Assembly (NCBI GenBank): GCA_034506395.1
Contig: JAPDPQ010000008.1
Coordinates: 62,001 to 126,000, forward strand
DNA from: a candidate division KSB1 bacterium
Lineage (GTDB): Bacteria; Zhuqueibacterota; Zhuqueibacteria; Thermofontimicrobiales; Thermofontimicrobiaceae
Length of the DNA: 64,000 nt
Direction: 5' to 3'
The notes under the pieces are model-generated. The model was not told where the DNA came from. It worked only from the letters and a program-made list of their open reading frames with translations, and ran no database searches. The position numbers were made by a program, and so were the translations under genes. Within the stretch, counting starts at the first letter, position 1. Every line of letters starts with the position of its first letter. Shown piece after piece: positions 7,281 to 16,480 of the stretch.

Positions 7281-9899
7281 CTATTTGATCAAGATCATTT
7301 TTCTCACATGGTGATAAACAATCGAAGTTCGCCTGTGATCCTGAGCGCCTTGGATCTGCTTAATTGTTAACCGTGAAAAATAGGTCCCAGTCGGCACTGG
7401 TTCCCCGTTTTCATGTTTGCCGTCCCAGCGAAAAATGTAATGACCTGCGGATTTATGACCTTGGGCCAGAATTTTAATTGTCTGTCCCAATAAGTTATAG
7501 ATCGCTAATTCAACATCTCCCTCTTGTGGGAGCTGAATGCGAATTTCCGTTCCAGCATTAAATGGGTTCGGGTAATTTTGATATAATAAAAACATATTTG
7601 CTGGACCCAATGATAAGGGATCCTCCATATTCTCTGGGTTCCCTGGGCGTTGGGCATTTTTGTTTTCGATGAGTAAAACATACATACTCTCTGCGCCTTG
7701 TGCTCCTGGCGCAAGATTGCCTCCAACCGTTATGATCCCTGGTTCACATTCCCGTTCCCACAAATCCAACTTGCTCGCATATTCTGAAACGCCGATATAT
7801 TTACCGATGCGATAAAAATCATTCACCAGCCAATCTGGATAATTCACCGCCCGACTATCGTAAGCAACATAAATTTTTGCAGCTTCTCTTAATTGGAATG
7901 AAAGAAAATTGTTTTCCATGTTGCTCCTGTCATCGTTGGCGGTTTTGATCCACAAATAGCCTTTCATAGCTTCGGGGATACTCGTGATCGTATAATTCCG
8001 ATCCACATAGTATCGATCACCAACGTCCAAATAGGCAAATTCGTAATTCTCCTTGCTCAATCCAATCACGATCGCTCCATCTTGCACTTCGAATTTGTAT
8101 TGAATGGTGGTATTCGGAGCGATTCGATTGCGATTTGGTGACCCATCTCGAATTTCATTGATTGTCATTGTATAATTGATATTTGGCTGATGCTCTGAAG
8201 TCGTCAAATGTACAACCTTTAAATTGTTATCTAATACGGCGCTAAGCACCTTAACGGCGCCACTTATCAGATAATTTCCTGCATGTTCCGCTGATTGGCG
8301 ATCGAGCGTTTCATTAAATGTGAGTTTAAGATATGTTGAATAAACCACTGTAATATTTTCTAATCGCGGCGCTTCCCGGTCTTGATAGACGTACAAATAT
8401 TGAATCTGTGCATTATCGGCGATAACATTCGCATTAGGCGAGAGATCCTTGATATTTTTGGCTCTGAGTGTATAAGTCTCACCAGTTTGATGAGCTGAGG
8501 TCGTTAAATGGACGATTCGCTTATTCGTGTCCAGTTTCGCCTCAACAACAATGATCCCCTTATCGATCTGGAAATTATTCTTATTTTCGGCTGTTTCTCT
8601 TGCAACCATCTCAGAGAAAGTGACATCCACGTGATATTCGTCCACTGCCACTGCATTGACGATGGTCGGTGGGATATGATCGTCTGGGTAATAATCATAG
8701 CGATAGCTACTATTTGGATTAATGACATTTGCTGGGGAAGCCAGATCTCTAATGTTGCTCACTCTTATTTCGTAGCTTAAGTTTGCCGCATGAACAGTTG
8801 TTGACAAATGAACCGTGGTCTGGTTGATATCGAGAATAGCGACCAGAACCTTTACTCCATGATTGATCTGATAATTAGTTACCGTTTCGGCAGATGTTTG
8901 TTCAATTTTTTCAGAAAATACCACGTCAACCAAGCTCTCATTTCGTATGGTCACGGAGTAGATTTCCGGAGGAGTAGTGTCTTTCACGATAAATTGATAG
9001 CTAATGGAGCTATTAGGTTTAATATAATTGGGTTTTGTAGCCAAATCGCAGATGTTATTGATCATCAAAGTATAATTAACATTTGGCTGGTGGTTGCTGG
9101 TTGTGAGGTGAACTGTCTTCCCGTTTTGATCCAGTTTCGCCTGCAGAATTGAAACGCCATTATTGATGCTATAATTGCTGATATTTTCAGCCGTTGCTTT
9201 ATTAATTGGCTCACTAAAGGTTACATCGACGTGATTGGCATCTAAAATTTGAATCCCAGTGATGGTTGGGGGGTCTAAATCCTCTGGAACCATTTGATAG
9301 CTTGCTGTGCTATTGGTCTGAATCTCATTTCCAGCCAGGTCCTTCACGTGATTCACTGTTATAATATAAGAGCCAGACTGATGCGGCGAAGTAGTAATTC
9401 GGACTGAAGATTGATTGACGTTTAATGTCACTGAGATGATGGATACCCCACCGCTGATTTGATAATTTGAAATCATTTCGGCAGATGATTTTTCCACCGG
9501 CTCAGTGTAGACGAGTTCTAACTCTGTGGAACTTTTCAGGCTTGCTGAGGCAATCTCTGGTGGGGTGTTGTCGCTGATCGGAACAGTGTAGCTTACTTCG
9601 ACCGAAAAATCGCTTTCATTATATGCAGTATCATAGGCGGTCACGGCAAAGAAGTATTTAGCGCCTTCAGCGAGATTTTGTATGGTATAATTGGTCAGCT
9701 TGCCAACATCCTTCACATTACTATAATTTCTGGATGACGTTCCCCAATAGACCTTATAGCCCAAAAGATCGGGCTCAGAATTGGGATCCCAGCTAACGAT
9801 AACACCTCCTGCTAAAGCTCCAGATGTAAAGCTGAGGGAAATAATGAATGTTGCAATTAACCTTATGCGAGCGAAGTGGCAATTTTTCATGATGACCAT
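7281..9899 (-). CDS. Secreted protein with fibronectin III-like and five Ig-like repeats and a FlgD/T9SS-type sorting tail
   Basis: A signal peptide (MKNCHFARIRLIATF..., starting at the second ATG, 9890) is followed by a fibronectin III-like module (SWDPNSEPDLLGYKVYWG, about 33-105). Five tandem repeats of about 100 residues come next (about 110-600). Each carries a version of VDVTFSE, AENxxNYxI, GVSIL.A.LD and VHLTTS.HQ and ends in I.DLA; they resemble bacterial Ig-like surface domains. A less clear region (about 610-770) precedes the tail: YPNPFN, then WDGKHENGEPVPTGTYFS, the FlgD-like type A sorting module. It is probably exported and surface-anchored or released. No enzyme motif is visible, so adhesion or a structural role is only a guess. 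A sigma-54-type promoter lies 84 bases upstream. Confidence 0.85.
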   Translation of the reverse strand: MVIMKNCHFARIRLIATFIISLSFTSGALAGGVIVSWDPNSEPDLLGYKVYWGTSSRNYSNVKDVGKLTNYTIQNLAEGAKYFFAVTAYDTAYNESDFSVEVSYTVPISDNTPPEIASASLKSSTELELVYTEPVEKSSAEMISNYQISGGVSIISVTLNVNQSSVRITTSPHQSGSYIITVNHVKDLAGNEIQTNSTASYQMVPEDLDPPTITGIQILDANHVDVTFSEPINKATAENISNYSINNGVSILQAKLDQNGKTVHLTTSNHQPNVNYTLMINNICDLATKPNYIKPNSSISYQFIVKDTTPPEIYSVTIRNESLVDVVFSEKIEQTSAETVTNYQINHGVKVLVAILDINQTTVHLSTTVHAANLSYEIRVSNIRDLASPANVINPNSSYRYDYYPDDHIPPTIVNAVAVDEYHVDVTFSEMVARETAENKNNFQIDKGIIVVEAKLDTNKRIVHLTTSAHQTGETYTLRAKNIKDLSPNANVIADNAQIQYLYVYQDREAPRLENITVVYSTYLKLTFNETLDRQSAEHAGNYLISGAVKVLSAVLDNNLKVVHLTTSEHQPNINYTMTINEIRDGSPNRNRIAPNTTIQYKFEVQDGAIVIGLSKENYEFAYLDVGDRYYVDRNYTITSIPEAMKGYLWIKTANDDRSNMENNFLSFQLREAAKIYVAYDSRAVNYPDWLVNDFYRIGKYIGVSEYASKLDLWERECEPGIITVGGNLAPGAQGAESMYVLLIENKNAQRPGNPENMEDPLSLGPANMFLLYQNYPNPFNAGTEIRIQLPQEGDVELAIYNLLGQTIKILAQGHKSAGHYIFRWDGKHENGEPVPTGTYFSRLTIKQIQGAQDHRRTSIVYHHVRKMILIK

Positions 9900-9982
9900 C
9901 TCTATTTTTGTTGTTTAGTACCATATTAAATCCCTCACATAAAGTTAATTAATCATCTTGCTCATCTATTCTGTTTTAAATT

Positions 9983-9997
9983 GCAATGATCATACCA
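9983..9997 (-). promoter_or_regulatory. Sigma-54-type promoter of the Ig-repeat surface protein
   Basis: On the minus strand the sequence TGGTATGATCATTGCA has GG and GC separated by exactly 10 bases. It matches the -24/-12 consensus TGGCACG-N4-TTGCW apart from two changes in the -24 box. Transcription would start near 9971, about 70 bases before the gene. A sigma-54 activator is encoded about 750 bases upstream. Confidence 0.62.
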
Positions 9998-10671
9998 GGA
10001 ATGTTGCGAACGTAACTTGAGTAGAACTTGATATCTACCAGCGGCTAAGAATTCTGCTTTATATTACAAATCTAAGATAGCGAGTTCAGAATTGAAAAAG
10101 CCCATTAATTTCTTTATCGATTTTTGTAAAATTCATCCTATTTGCTATATCATTGTCAAGCTATCTGCCAGATGACCAGGCTCCTTTATCTAAAAGATTA
10201 CAATCAAAATTGAAATGATTGGACATTCTTTAATTTGACGCCATAGGCCAGGTGCCAGCCAAGCTCCACCTTTTAACATGCTCAGTCGTGATAAAAAAGA
10301 GCTCTATTTATAGGAATGACCAACATTTATTCAATATTTGTTTTTTTGCGCAGAACCAATAGTTGTTCCGGATTTGTGTAAAATACAGGAATTTGTCACT
10401 CCATGCGAAGCGAAGCTTTTTGTCCCTCGATTTGGAAATGAAGTTTTCGCACTTCACCATCCGCCAAATGATGGATGGATTCAATTAAATTGATTTCATG
10501 ATATGAATTTTACAGGCGCCGATGATCTCTCTGGATTTCCAGGTCATTCTGGGCTTTGAAAGGTTATGAATTATCAGAAAAGCTTGGACAATTATGGAAA
10601 AAACCAATTATTTGATTACAATGAAAATTCTAGAGAAAGAGATTAATCGCCCCAAACGAATTCAATTTGTA

Positions 10672-10702
10672 CAAAAAAGCCCTCCAATTGAACAAGAGGG
10701 CT
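10672..10702 (-). terminator. Rho-independent terminator after the sigma-54 activator gene
   Basis: On the minus strand AGCCCTC (10702-10696) pairs with GAGGGCT (10684-10678) around an 11-base loop and is followed by TTTTTTG. It lies 29 bases past the stop codon of the activator gene. Confidence 0.85.
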
Positions 10703-10730
10703 ACAAAAAAGGCCAGTTTCAGGTGAAAGA

Positions 10731-11819
10731 TCAGACGTTTTTCTTCCAACTCGGATGGGTAATGTTATGATATTTAACTTTGTAATTGAGCGATCGTGGC
10801 GAAATGCCTAATAGCTTTGCCGCATCCTTTTGAACCCATCGGCTGATTTCCAGCGCTTGCAAAATCGCTTCACGCTCCAGCTCTTCTAATTTCAAAGTGT
10901 TAAATCCCCAATTTTCCCCAACATTCTTTCTTCGATCCCGACCGCCGGCTGCGAAATAATCTTTACCTGTCAGAGCAAGGTCATCAGCAGTGATCATCTG
11001 TCCTTCGTCAACAACCAAGACTGCGCGCTCCACCAGATTCTTCAGCTCTCTGATATTTCCTGGCCAGTGATGGTTTTTCAACAACCGCATTGTATCTTCG
11101 GTAAAGCCACGAGTGTGTTTTCGAATTTCGCAGGAGAATTTCCGTCTGAAAAATTCGGCAATCAGCGGAATATCTTCGCGGCGCTCGCGCAGTGGTGGTA
11201 CATTAATTGTGACAACATTTAAACGATAATACAAATCGTCTCTAAATTTGCCTTGTTCGATCTCCTTTAGCAATTCTTTGTTAGTTGCTGTGATGACGCG
11301 TACATCCACACTAATGGTTTTGTTCCCTCCAACCCGAGTAAACTCCTGATCCTGTAGAACGCGCAAAATTTTAGCTTGAGTGGAGAGGGTCATATCTCCA
11401 ATCTCATCCAGAAAAAGGGTCCCCCCATGAGCTTGTTCGAATTTTCCTATACGAGTTTGATAAGCACCAGTGAAGGCGCCTCGCTCATGCCCGAATAATT
11501 CGCTTTCTAAGAGATTTTCAGGCAATGCAGCACAATTAACTTTCACAAATGCCTTATCAGAACGAAGACTGATGAATTGAATCAGACTGGCAATTAATTC
11601 TTTCCCGGTACCAGTTTCTCCTTGAATTAATATAGTTGCGTTGCTCTTGGCAACTTTTTTGATCAGCTTAAGGATATCCTTGATTTGAGGACTCCGGCTG
11701 ACCAGTGGATAATAATAATCAAATCCGAAATTTTTCCCCCAACTCCGTGCTAATTCTTCTGGTGCCTCTAAATTTGTCTCGTCCCAATTGAAATCCAGTT
11801 CTTCCGCTAAGCTATTCAT
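10731..11819 (-). CDS. Sigma-54-dependent transcriptional activator (AAA+ plus Fis HTH, no receiver)
   Basis: Bacterial enhancer-binding protein of 362 residues. The AAA+ domain (about 38-275) has Walker A GETGTGKE, the sigma-54 contact loop GAFTGA, Walker B TLFLDEIGDM and an arginine-finger region PPLRERREDIPL. The C-terminal Fis-type helix-turn-helix (about 312-355) reads EREAILQALE...KDAAKLLGISPRSLNYK. The N-terminus is only about 35 residues with no receiver, GAF or PAS domain. Activity is therefore likely set by abundance or a partner protein, as in PspF-type activators. A good terminator follows. It is a natural candidate regulator for the sigma-54-type promoters at 9983-9997 and 20350-20365. 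Confidence 0.92.
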   Translation of the reverse strand: MNSLAEELDFNWDETNLEAPEELARSWGKNFGFDYYYPLVSRSPQIKDILKLIKKVAKSNATILIQGETGTGKELIASLIQFISLRSDKAFVKVNCAALPENLLESELFGHERGAFTGAYQTRIGKFEQAHGGTLFLDEIGDMTLSTQAKILRVLQDQEFTRVGGNKTISVDVRVITATNKELLKEIEQGKFRDDLYYRLNVVTINVPPLRERREDIPLIAEFFRRKFSCEIRKHTRGFTEDTMRLLKNHHWPGNIRELKNLVERAVLVVDEGQMITADDLALTGKDYFAAGGRDRRKNVGENWGFNTLKLEELEREAILQALEISRWVQKDAAKLLGISPRSLNYKVKYHNITHPSWKKNV

Positions 11820-12254
11820 GCTGGCTCCACCAACTTCAAGTATTTTTTATTAGCGTTTACCAATTAAAATGACAACCCCAACCAAGTTTAGGCTGTGAAA
11901 TCCAAAGCTGTCGTGCAATAAAACTTCGTTGGGGTTGTTTGTTTCGATGCTTACCCAAAGATGCCTAACCAAAAATTTTATCGGTGTTGCTAAAAAAATA
12001 CTTTGTCTTATTTGCGAACTCGATATTCAAAAGCACAAATATTGTGCCAAATGCAGGAAACGGTTTTTCTAAATCAGTTATCTTGATGATTTATCATATA
12101 ATAATTTAATTGCAAATTATATTGCTCATTATTTCAATGGCTTATATATAGCACTTTTGATGGCAAAATAATAGAACAATTATCGACGATAGCATTAAGA
12201 TGGATAGACAATAAAAACTGGTTGGACATTATTTGATCACTCTGTGAACTGAAA
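11820..12254. other. Intergenic region with a dyad/sigma-54-like site
   Basis: About 435 AT-rich bases between the ECF-type ATPase gene and the activator gene, both minus. The only structured element I see is the dyad at 12033-12047. Confidence 0.5.
12033..12049 (-). promoter_or_regulatory. Dyad GCACAA-N3-TTGTGC overlapping a weak sigma-54-like site
   Basis: GCACAA (12033-12038) and TTGTGC (12042-12047) form a perfect inverted repeat. Read on the minus strand, the same bases give TGGCACAATATTTGT, which fits the -24 box well but has GT where the -12 box needs GC. It may be an operator or a degenerate sigma-54 promoter for the activator gene, which starts about 210 bases downstream. Confidence 0.35.
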
Positions 12255-13130
12255 TCACTCACCTGATGAATTAAAGCTCTTCACTTCGGGAAGCATATTT
12301 TTAAATATATTCTGAAAGGCTTGAAATGAAAAATTTCCATCCATCTGACGAGACTGCCGATTTTGCAAATAATGGAAAAGCTTAATAATTCGCGGCAGCT
12401 CCAATTGAGCTTGATCTAATAGCTTTCTATCGTCAAAAATATGCTTCGTATCGCCATCAAAAATGATCTGGCCCTGGTTCAAGATAATAAGACGATGCGC
12501 GAACTGAAAAACCAGATCCAAGTGATGACTGATTAATACGATCGTTTTGCCATTGGAGTGAATTTGCTCTAGCAATTGTAAGAGAGTCCGCGCTCCCAGT
12601 GGGTCCAGACCCGCTGTTGGTTCGTCTAATACTAACATTTCTGGGTTCATAGCCAAGACGCCCGCAATGGCTACGCGGCGTTTTTCTCCCTGGCTTAATT
12701 GATGAGGGGAACGCATTTGAATCTGTTCAGCTGCAAGCCCGACCTGGTTGAGCGATTCTATAACACGCCGATACACCTCGTCTGCCGAGAGACGTTGCAT
12801 CAGAGGGGCAAAAGCAACATCCAGATATACGGTTCGCTCGAACAGTTGGTTCTCTGGAAATTGAAATACTAAGCCGATTCGGCGACGTAATTCGGCGATT
12901 GGATAGTCCTTGGCCCAAATGTCGTGATCATCAACATAGATGTGCCCAGAACTAGGCCGAAGCAATCCAGTAAAATGCTGCAACAACGTTGTTTTGCCGG
13001 ACCCTGAAGGACCCACAATGGCAATAAATTCGCCATCAAAAATATTTAGATTGATGTCCTTCAAAACGTCGATTTGATTCGACAATAGCGAATTATAGTG
13101 AAACCAAACATGGTCAAAGCTGATCTTCAT
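12255..13130 (-). CDS. ECF transporter-type ATP-binding protein (EcfA/CbiO family)
   Basis: ABC ATPase of 291 residues. Walker A is GPSGSGKTT, the Q-loop is VFQFPENQLFERTV (typical of the EcfA family), the signature is LSQGEKRRVAIAGVLA, Walker B is MLVLDEPTAGLDP, and the switch His lies in LISHH. In ECF vitamin or metal transporters two such ATPases work with an EcfT membrane protein and a substrate-binding S component. None of these partners is in this window, so the substrate cannot be told. The ATG overlaps the stop of the dGTPase gene by four bases (ATGA), so the two are co-translated. The last ~50 residues are family-specific and less conserved. Confidence 0.88.
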   Translation of the reverse strand: MKISFDHVWFHYNSLLSNQIDVLKDINLNIFDGEFIAIVGPSGSGKTTLLQHFTGLLRPSSGHIYVDDHDIWAKDYPIAELRRRIGLVFQFPENQLFERTVYLDVAFAPLMQRLSADEVYRRVIESLNQVGLAAEQIQMRSPHQLSQGEKRRVAIAGVLAMNPEMLVLDEPTAGLDPLGARTLLQLLEQIHSNGKTIVLISHHLDLVFQFAHRLIILNQGQIIFDGDTKHIFDDRKLLDQAQLELPRIIKLFHYLQNRQSRQMDGNFSFQAFQNIFKNMLPEVKSFNSSGE

Positions 13131-14410
13131 GCGTTGGATCTTTGGTGACTTTGGTGCTTTTCAAATTCAAGAATCGCAAAACGGTCCGTCATGCTGGCCA
13201 CATGATCGGCGATGATTCTTAGTGACATATTGCTTTGGATTCCCATGGTCGGAACCCAGCGAGGCGTTTGCATTGCCTCAGTATTGCTCACCTTTTTAAA
13301 AATATAGTTAGAAAGCCGACTGGGATCTTCTGAATATATTTTAACGAGCGTTCGGAGAATGTTCTTATTGGTATGATTGATATCGTGCCCCTTGCCTTTA
13401 AAAATGATCTCTTTATAAATGAACTCATTTAACTGTGCCTGAAGACGATCGACATGCTGGCTAAACCGTACAAGTTCCTCGTCAAAGGGATGATATCGTT
13501 TTTTTCTTGAATAAAACGAATTGATATTCTCAAGCGTTGTTTGAATGATATCATCTATCAAAAAATTGATCAAATTGTTTATCAGCTTGTTTCGATAGGT
13601 ATAGCGATCAGTAAAAAATAGTTTTCCAAATTCGAACTTTTGTTCAACTCGCTGAATGATATCCAATTCGATGACTTGTTCAAGTTCCACCAAGCCAGCA
13701 CGGACGCCGTCTTCCAGATCATGTGTTCGCTGCGCAATTTCATCGCAAATCGCGACTACTTGGCCTTCTAATGTCGATGCCATATCTTGTTCAAAATGAA
13801 GCCCATCATAATAAAACTCTGGGTAGGAATAATGATCGCGAAGCAATCGCGTGTGCTTTAAAATTCCTTCTCGGACCGGAGCTGTTAAATTTAATCCCTC
13901 GAATTCGTACTTTTTCTCAAGCAGATCGACCACGCGCAGGCTCTGATAGTTGTGCTTAAACCCACCGATATTCTCTCCTTTTAAGAGCCCGTTGAGATTA
14001 TCGCGGCCTGAAAGGATGTCATTGAGAACGACCTCGCCAATGTGACCAAATGGGGTATGCCCAAGATCGTGGCCTAAAGCAATCGCCTCAGTTAGCTCTT
14101 CATTTAAGCCCAGGGCTTTTGCAAGGGTTCGAGCGAGCTGGGAAACTTCAAGCGTATGAGTAATCCTGGTACGATAATGATCGCCCTCGCTAATGAGAAA
14201 GACCTGTTGTTTATGCTTTAACCGTCGGAACGAGCGAGAATGGACAATACGATCTCGGTCACGTTGAAAAGCAGTACGATAGGGATGCTCTTTCTCCTGA
14301 TACCGCCGAGTGCGATGGGCATTCTCCGATTTTGTAGCATAGGGTGCCAACGTCTTGTGTTCCAGGCGTTCGTAAAATTTTCTATCTCTCAAAATAAATT
14401 GCATGGGCAA
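13127..14410 (-). CDS. dgt: Deoxyguanosinetriphosphate triphosphohydrolase-like protein (dGTPase)
   Basis: HD-domain dNTP triphosphohydrolase of 427 residues that would cleave dNTPs to deoxynucleoside and triphosphate. Visible motifs are RDRDRIVHSRSFRRLKHKQQVF, the first metal His in TRITHTLEVSQLAR, and the HD pair in ALGHDLGHTPFGHIGE, followed by a family-typical GGFKHNYQSLR. The length fits the short dGTPase-like family. Start is TTG at 14410 or ATG at 14404; the Shine-Dalgarno is weak for both. It shares a four-base overlap with the following ECF-type ATPase gene. Confidence 0.9.
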   Translation of the reverse strand: MPMQFILRDRKFYERLEHKTLAPYATKSENAHRTRRYQEKEHPYRTAFQRDRDRIVHSRSFRRLKHKQQVFLISEGDHYRTRITHTLEVSQLARTLAKALGLNEELTEAIALGHDLGHTPFGHIGEVVLNDILSGRDNLNGLLKGENIGGFKHNYQSLRVVDLLEKKYEFEGLNLTAPVREGILKHTRLLRDHYSYPEFYYDGLHFEQDMASTLEGQVVAICDEIAQRTHDLEDGVRAGLVELEQVIELDIIQRVEQKFEFGKLFFTDRYTYRNKLINNLINFLIDDIIQTTLENINSFYSRKKRYHPFDEELVRFSQHVDRLQAQLNEFIYKEIIFKGKGHDINHTNKNILRTLVKIYSEDPSRLSNYIFKKVSNTEAMQTPRWVPTMGIQSNMSLRIIADHVASMTDRFAILEFEKHQSHQRSNA

Positions 14411-14596
14411 TAAATGGTTTCCATGACAAATCGGATAAAATAAAATAATTTTTTGTCATTTCAAGTTATTTCGATATCCTGATTTTTACTCAATTTCCAA
14501 TTAAGAATGATCCCCGAACTTGCCAGAATGACATTATCTTGGTCAATTTATAATTTTTGCAATGAACGAGATGTCCACTTTACCGATACAAATTTG

Positions 14597-16459
14597 CTAA
14601 GAGATCGTCAGCGCTTCGGATAATAAGACGCGAATCTCATCATCTATTTGTTTGCCTATCGAATCAGAATAACCGATATGGGTATATCGAATTTTGCCAG
14701 ATGGATCGATGATAAGATGAGTTGGGACCCCTATTACCTGATATTGTCGCTTGATCTCAATCGCGTTGGGAAATAGCACAAACCGAAACGGATTTTGGGT
14801 AATGAAGCGCTCGATCGCCGCTTGAGATTCCACTGAGAAAGCCCAAAAAATAACCCGATCGATGTTGCGATGCTTTTCCACGAGATCGTTTAATTGTGGG
14901 ATCTCTTTTTGGCAGGCCGCACTCCAGCTATCCCAAAAGGTGACAATGATAATCTTGCCGCGGTGATCGGACAATCGATGTTGCCGACCCATGATATCCA
15001 TTGCAACGAAATCAGGAGCCGCTTTTGCAGATGCTTTCTGTTCGTTGATGATCGCCTCTGCCAAAAACGCATCGAACCCAGAGATCCCCCCATGAGTCGT
15101 TCGATAGATTTGTTTTAAATTTTGAATTGCCTCGTCCTGATTTGCATCTATTGAAACCGATTTGACATATGCCTGCTGAGCGCTATCTAATATGCCGAGC
15201 TTCAAGAACAAGTTTCCAATCTGGGTCCATTCAAAGGCCGGGAATGGAGTACCAAGTCCCAAAGCTTGTCGACGATACTGGATCGCGGCCCGATGATTTC
15301 CTTGATTGGTTTCCAAGTTAGCCAACGTTGAAAGAATCTGGCATTGATTCATGATCAATTGATTTGCCCGTTCTTCTGGCGTTTCCCAAACATGGGAGAG
15401 CAAATAATTTTCAGGCGTGTTCAATTGCTTTGCGCGCTGGATGGCTTCGCGCGCTTGATCATAGCTTCCGTTCCGTATGAGAAGATTGGCAAGATTCAGC
15501 CAGATTGGTATTTCATCTGGTACCAGTTCGACATATTTTGAAAAGTAGTAGATCGCTTGATCTACCATCTGAAGATTTTGAAAAAATAAGCCCAATTGAT
15601 AATAGGCTGGCCTGAGGGACTCGGGATCTTTTGCCCGCTGCACAAAGCGAATTAAGCCTTCAATCAATTGCGGCGGCGATTGCTCAAAGGTTAGCAAGAT
15701 CATGCCGTAGTCAATGGCGTCTTTATGAGGAACGTTCTCCCGCATAGCTAACACTTTTTGACCAAATTCGATTGCCTTTTGGGGTTCGTTCAACAGTTTC
15801 CAATTGCATTCGAACGCCAAAGAAAGAAGTTCGGGAGAAGAAGAATGATCTTGGAGCAAACTATCCAATTGCGATTTTATCGCTGCAATTTCTGACTGGG
15901 GTTGTGAAGAATTCTTAAGCCGCAGGCTCCATAGGTCGAACCAGCATTGATAGTTATCTGGATATTGCGACAATTCAGTCTGAAATGATCGGCGGGCGTC
16001 TTCAAGGTGAGAGGCTAAGCTTAGCGGCCGTTTTTGGCTTAATATCCTTCCAAGTCGATAATAGGAATTTCTCGGGACTTTATTGCTGTTGTCACGTAAA
16101 ATAATAGTCCAGCCATACCCATCATTATCCTCGACTCGATCCAAAGAATCCTCGAATTTCAGGCGCAGCAGCAAAGTGCCTGGCTCGCAATTGATTGTGG
16201 CTTGCCAGCTTTTTCCGCGCGATTTCATTGGAAGCCGAAAGCATCTTGCGTCGTGATCGGAAAGGCACTGGTATATCATGAAAATCTGGTTTTCTTTATT
16301 ATCGGCACTGATCAATCTTTGCGGGGTGAAGGTGATTGTCACGCTCTCTCCAGCTTTGGGCTGGTCTGGTTGCCAGGAGACATAATCCTTGCTAGGCTCT
16401 GAACAGCAGAGCATCAGCATTATTATAAAAAGCAGTATAACGGAATGTCGCACCATCAA
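14597..16459 (-). CDS. TPR lipoprotein with C-terminal redoxin domain lacking the first active-site Cys
   Basis: 620 residues. An N-terminal signal ends in LMLCCSEPS, probably a lipoprotein signal although the lipobox is atypical. A beta-rich region (about 25-130) is followed by TPR repeats (about 150-455), for example AIYYFSKYVELVPDEIPIWL. The C-terminus (about 478-620) is a TlpA/AhpC-TSA thioredoxin-fold domain starting at APDFVAMDIMGRQHRLSDHRG. Its active site reads FWDSWSAACQKE where typical family members have WCxxC. The first, attacking Cys is Ser and only the second Cys remains, while the cis-Pro loop GVPTHLIID is kept. Classical disulfide reductase chemistry is therefore unlikely. It is third in the DUF2520-PHP-redoxin operon, with a 21-base gap upstream. 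Confidence 0.82.
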   Translation of the reverse strand: MMVRHSVILLFIIMLMLCCSEPSKDYVSWQPDQPKAGESVTITFTPQRLISADNKENQIFMIYQCLSDHDARCFRLPMKSRGKSWQATINCEPGTLLLRLKFEDSLDRVEDNDGYGWTIILRDNSNKVPRNSYYRLGRILSQKRPLSLASHLEDARRSFQTELSQYPDNYQCWFDLWSLRLKNSSQPQSEIAAIKSQLDSLLQDHSSSPELLSLAFECNWKLLNEPQKAIEFGQKVLAMRENVPHKDAIDYGMILLTFEQSPPQLIEGLIRFVQRAKDPESLRPAYYQLGLFFQNLQMVDQAIYYFSKYVELVPDEIPIWLNLANLLIRNGSYDQAREAIQRAKQLNTPENYLLSHVWETPEERANQLIMNQCQILSTLANLETNQGNHRAAIQYRRQALGLGTPFPAFEWTQIGNLFLKLGILDSAQQAYVKSVSIDANQDEAIQNLKQIYRTTHGGISGFDAFLAEAIINEQKASAKAAPDFVAMDIMGRQHRLSDHRGKIIIVTFWDSWSAACQKEIPQLNDLVEKHRNIDRVIFWAFSVESQAAIERFITQNPFRFVLFPNAIEIKRQYQVIGVPTHLIIDPSGKIRYTHIGYSDSIGKQIDDEIRVLLSEALTIS

Positions 16460-16480
16460 ATTTCCTCCCTCAATTTCTTA

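Larger units (their letters stand above)
9900..10730. other. Regulatory intergenic region between activator gene and surface-protein gene
   Basis: About 830 bases. It contains the sigma-54-type promoter (9983-9997), a palindrome GTTGCGAACGTAAC (10003-10016) just upstream of it, and the terminator of the activator gene (10672-10702). I see no gene in the remainder, which is AT-rich. Confidence 0.55.

Noticed and set aside
14455-14532. Third GTCATT...AATGAC element
   Set aside because: Only the six terminal bases pair and the inner inverted repeat is absent; too weak to list as a feature.
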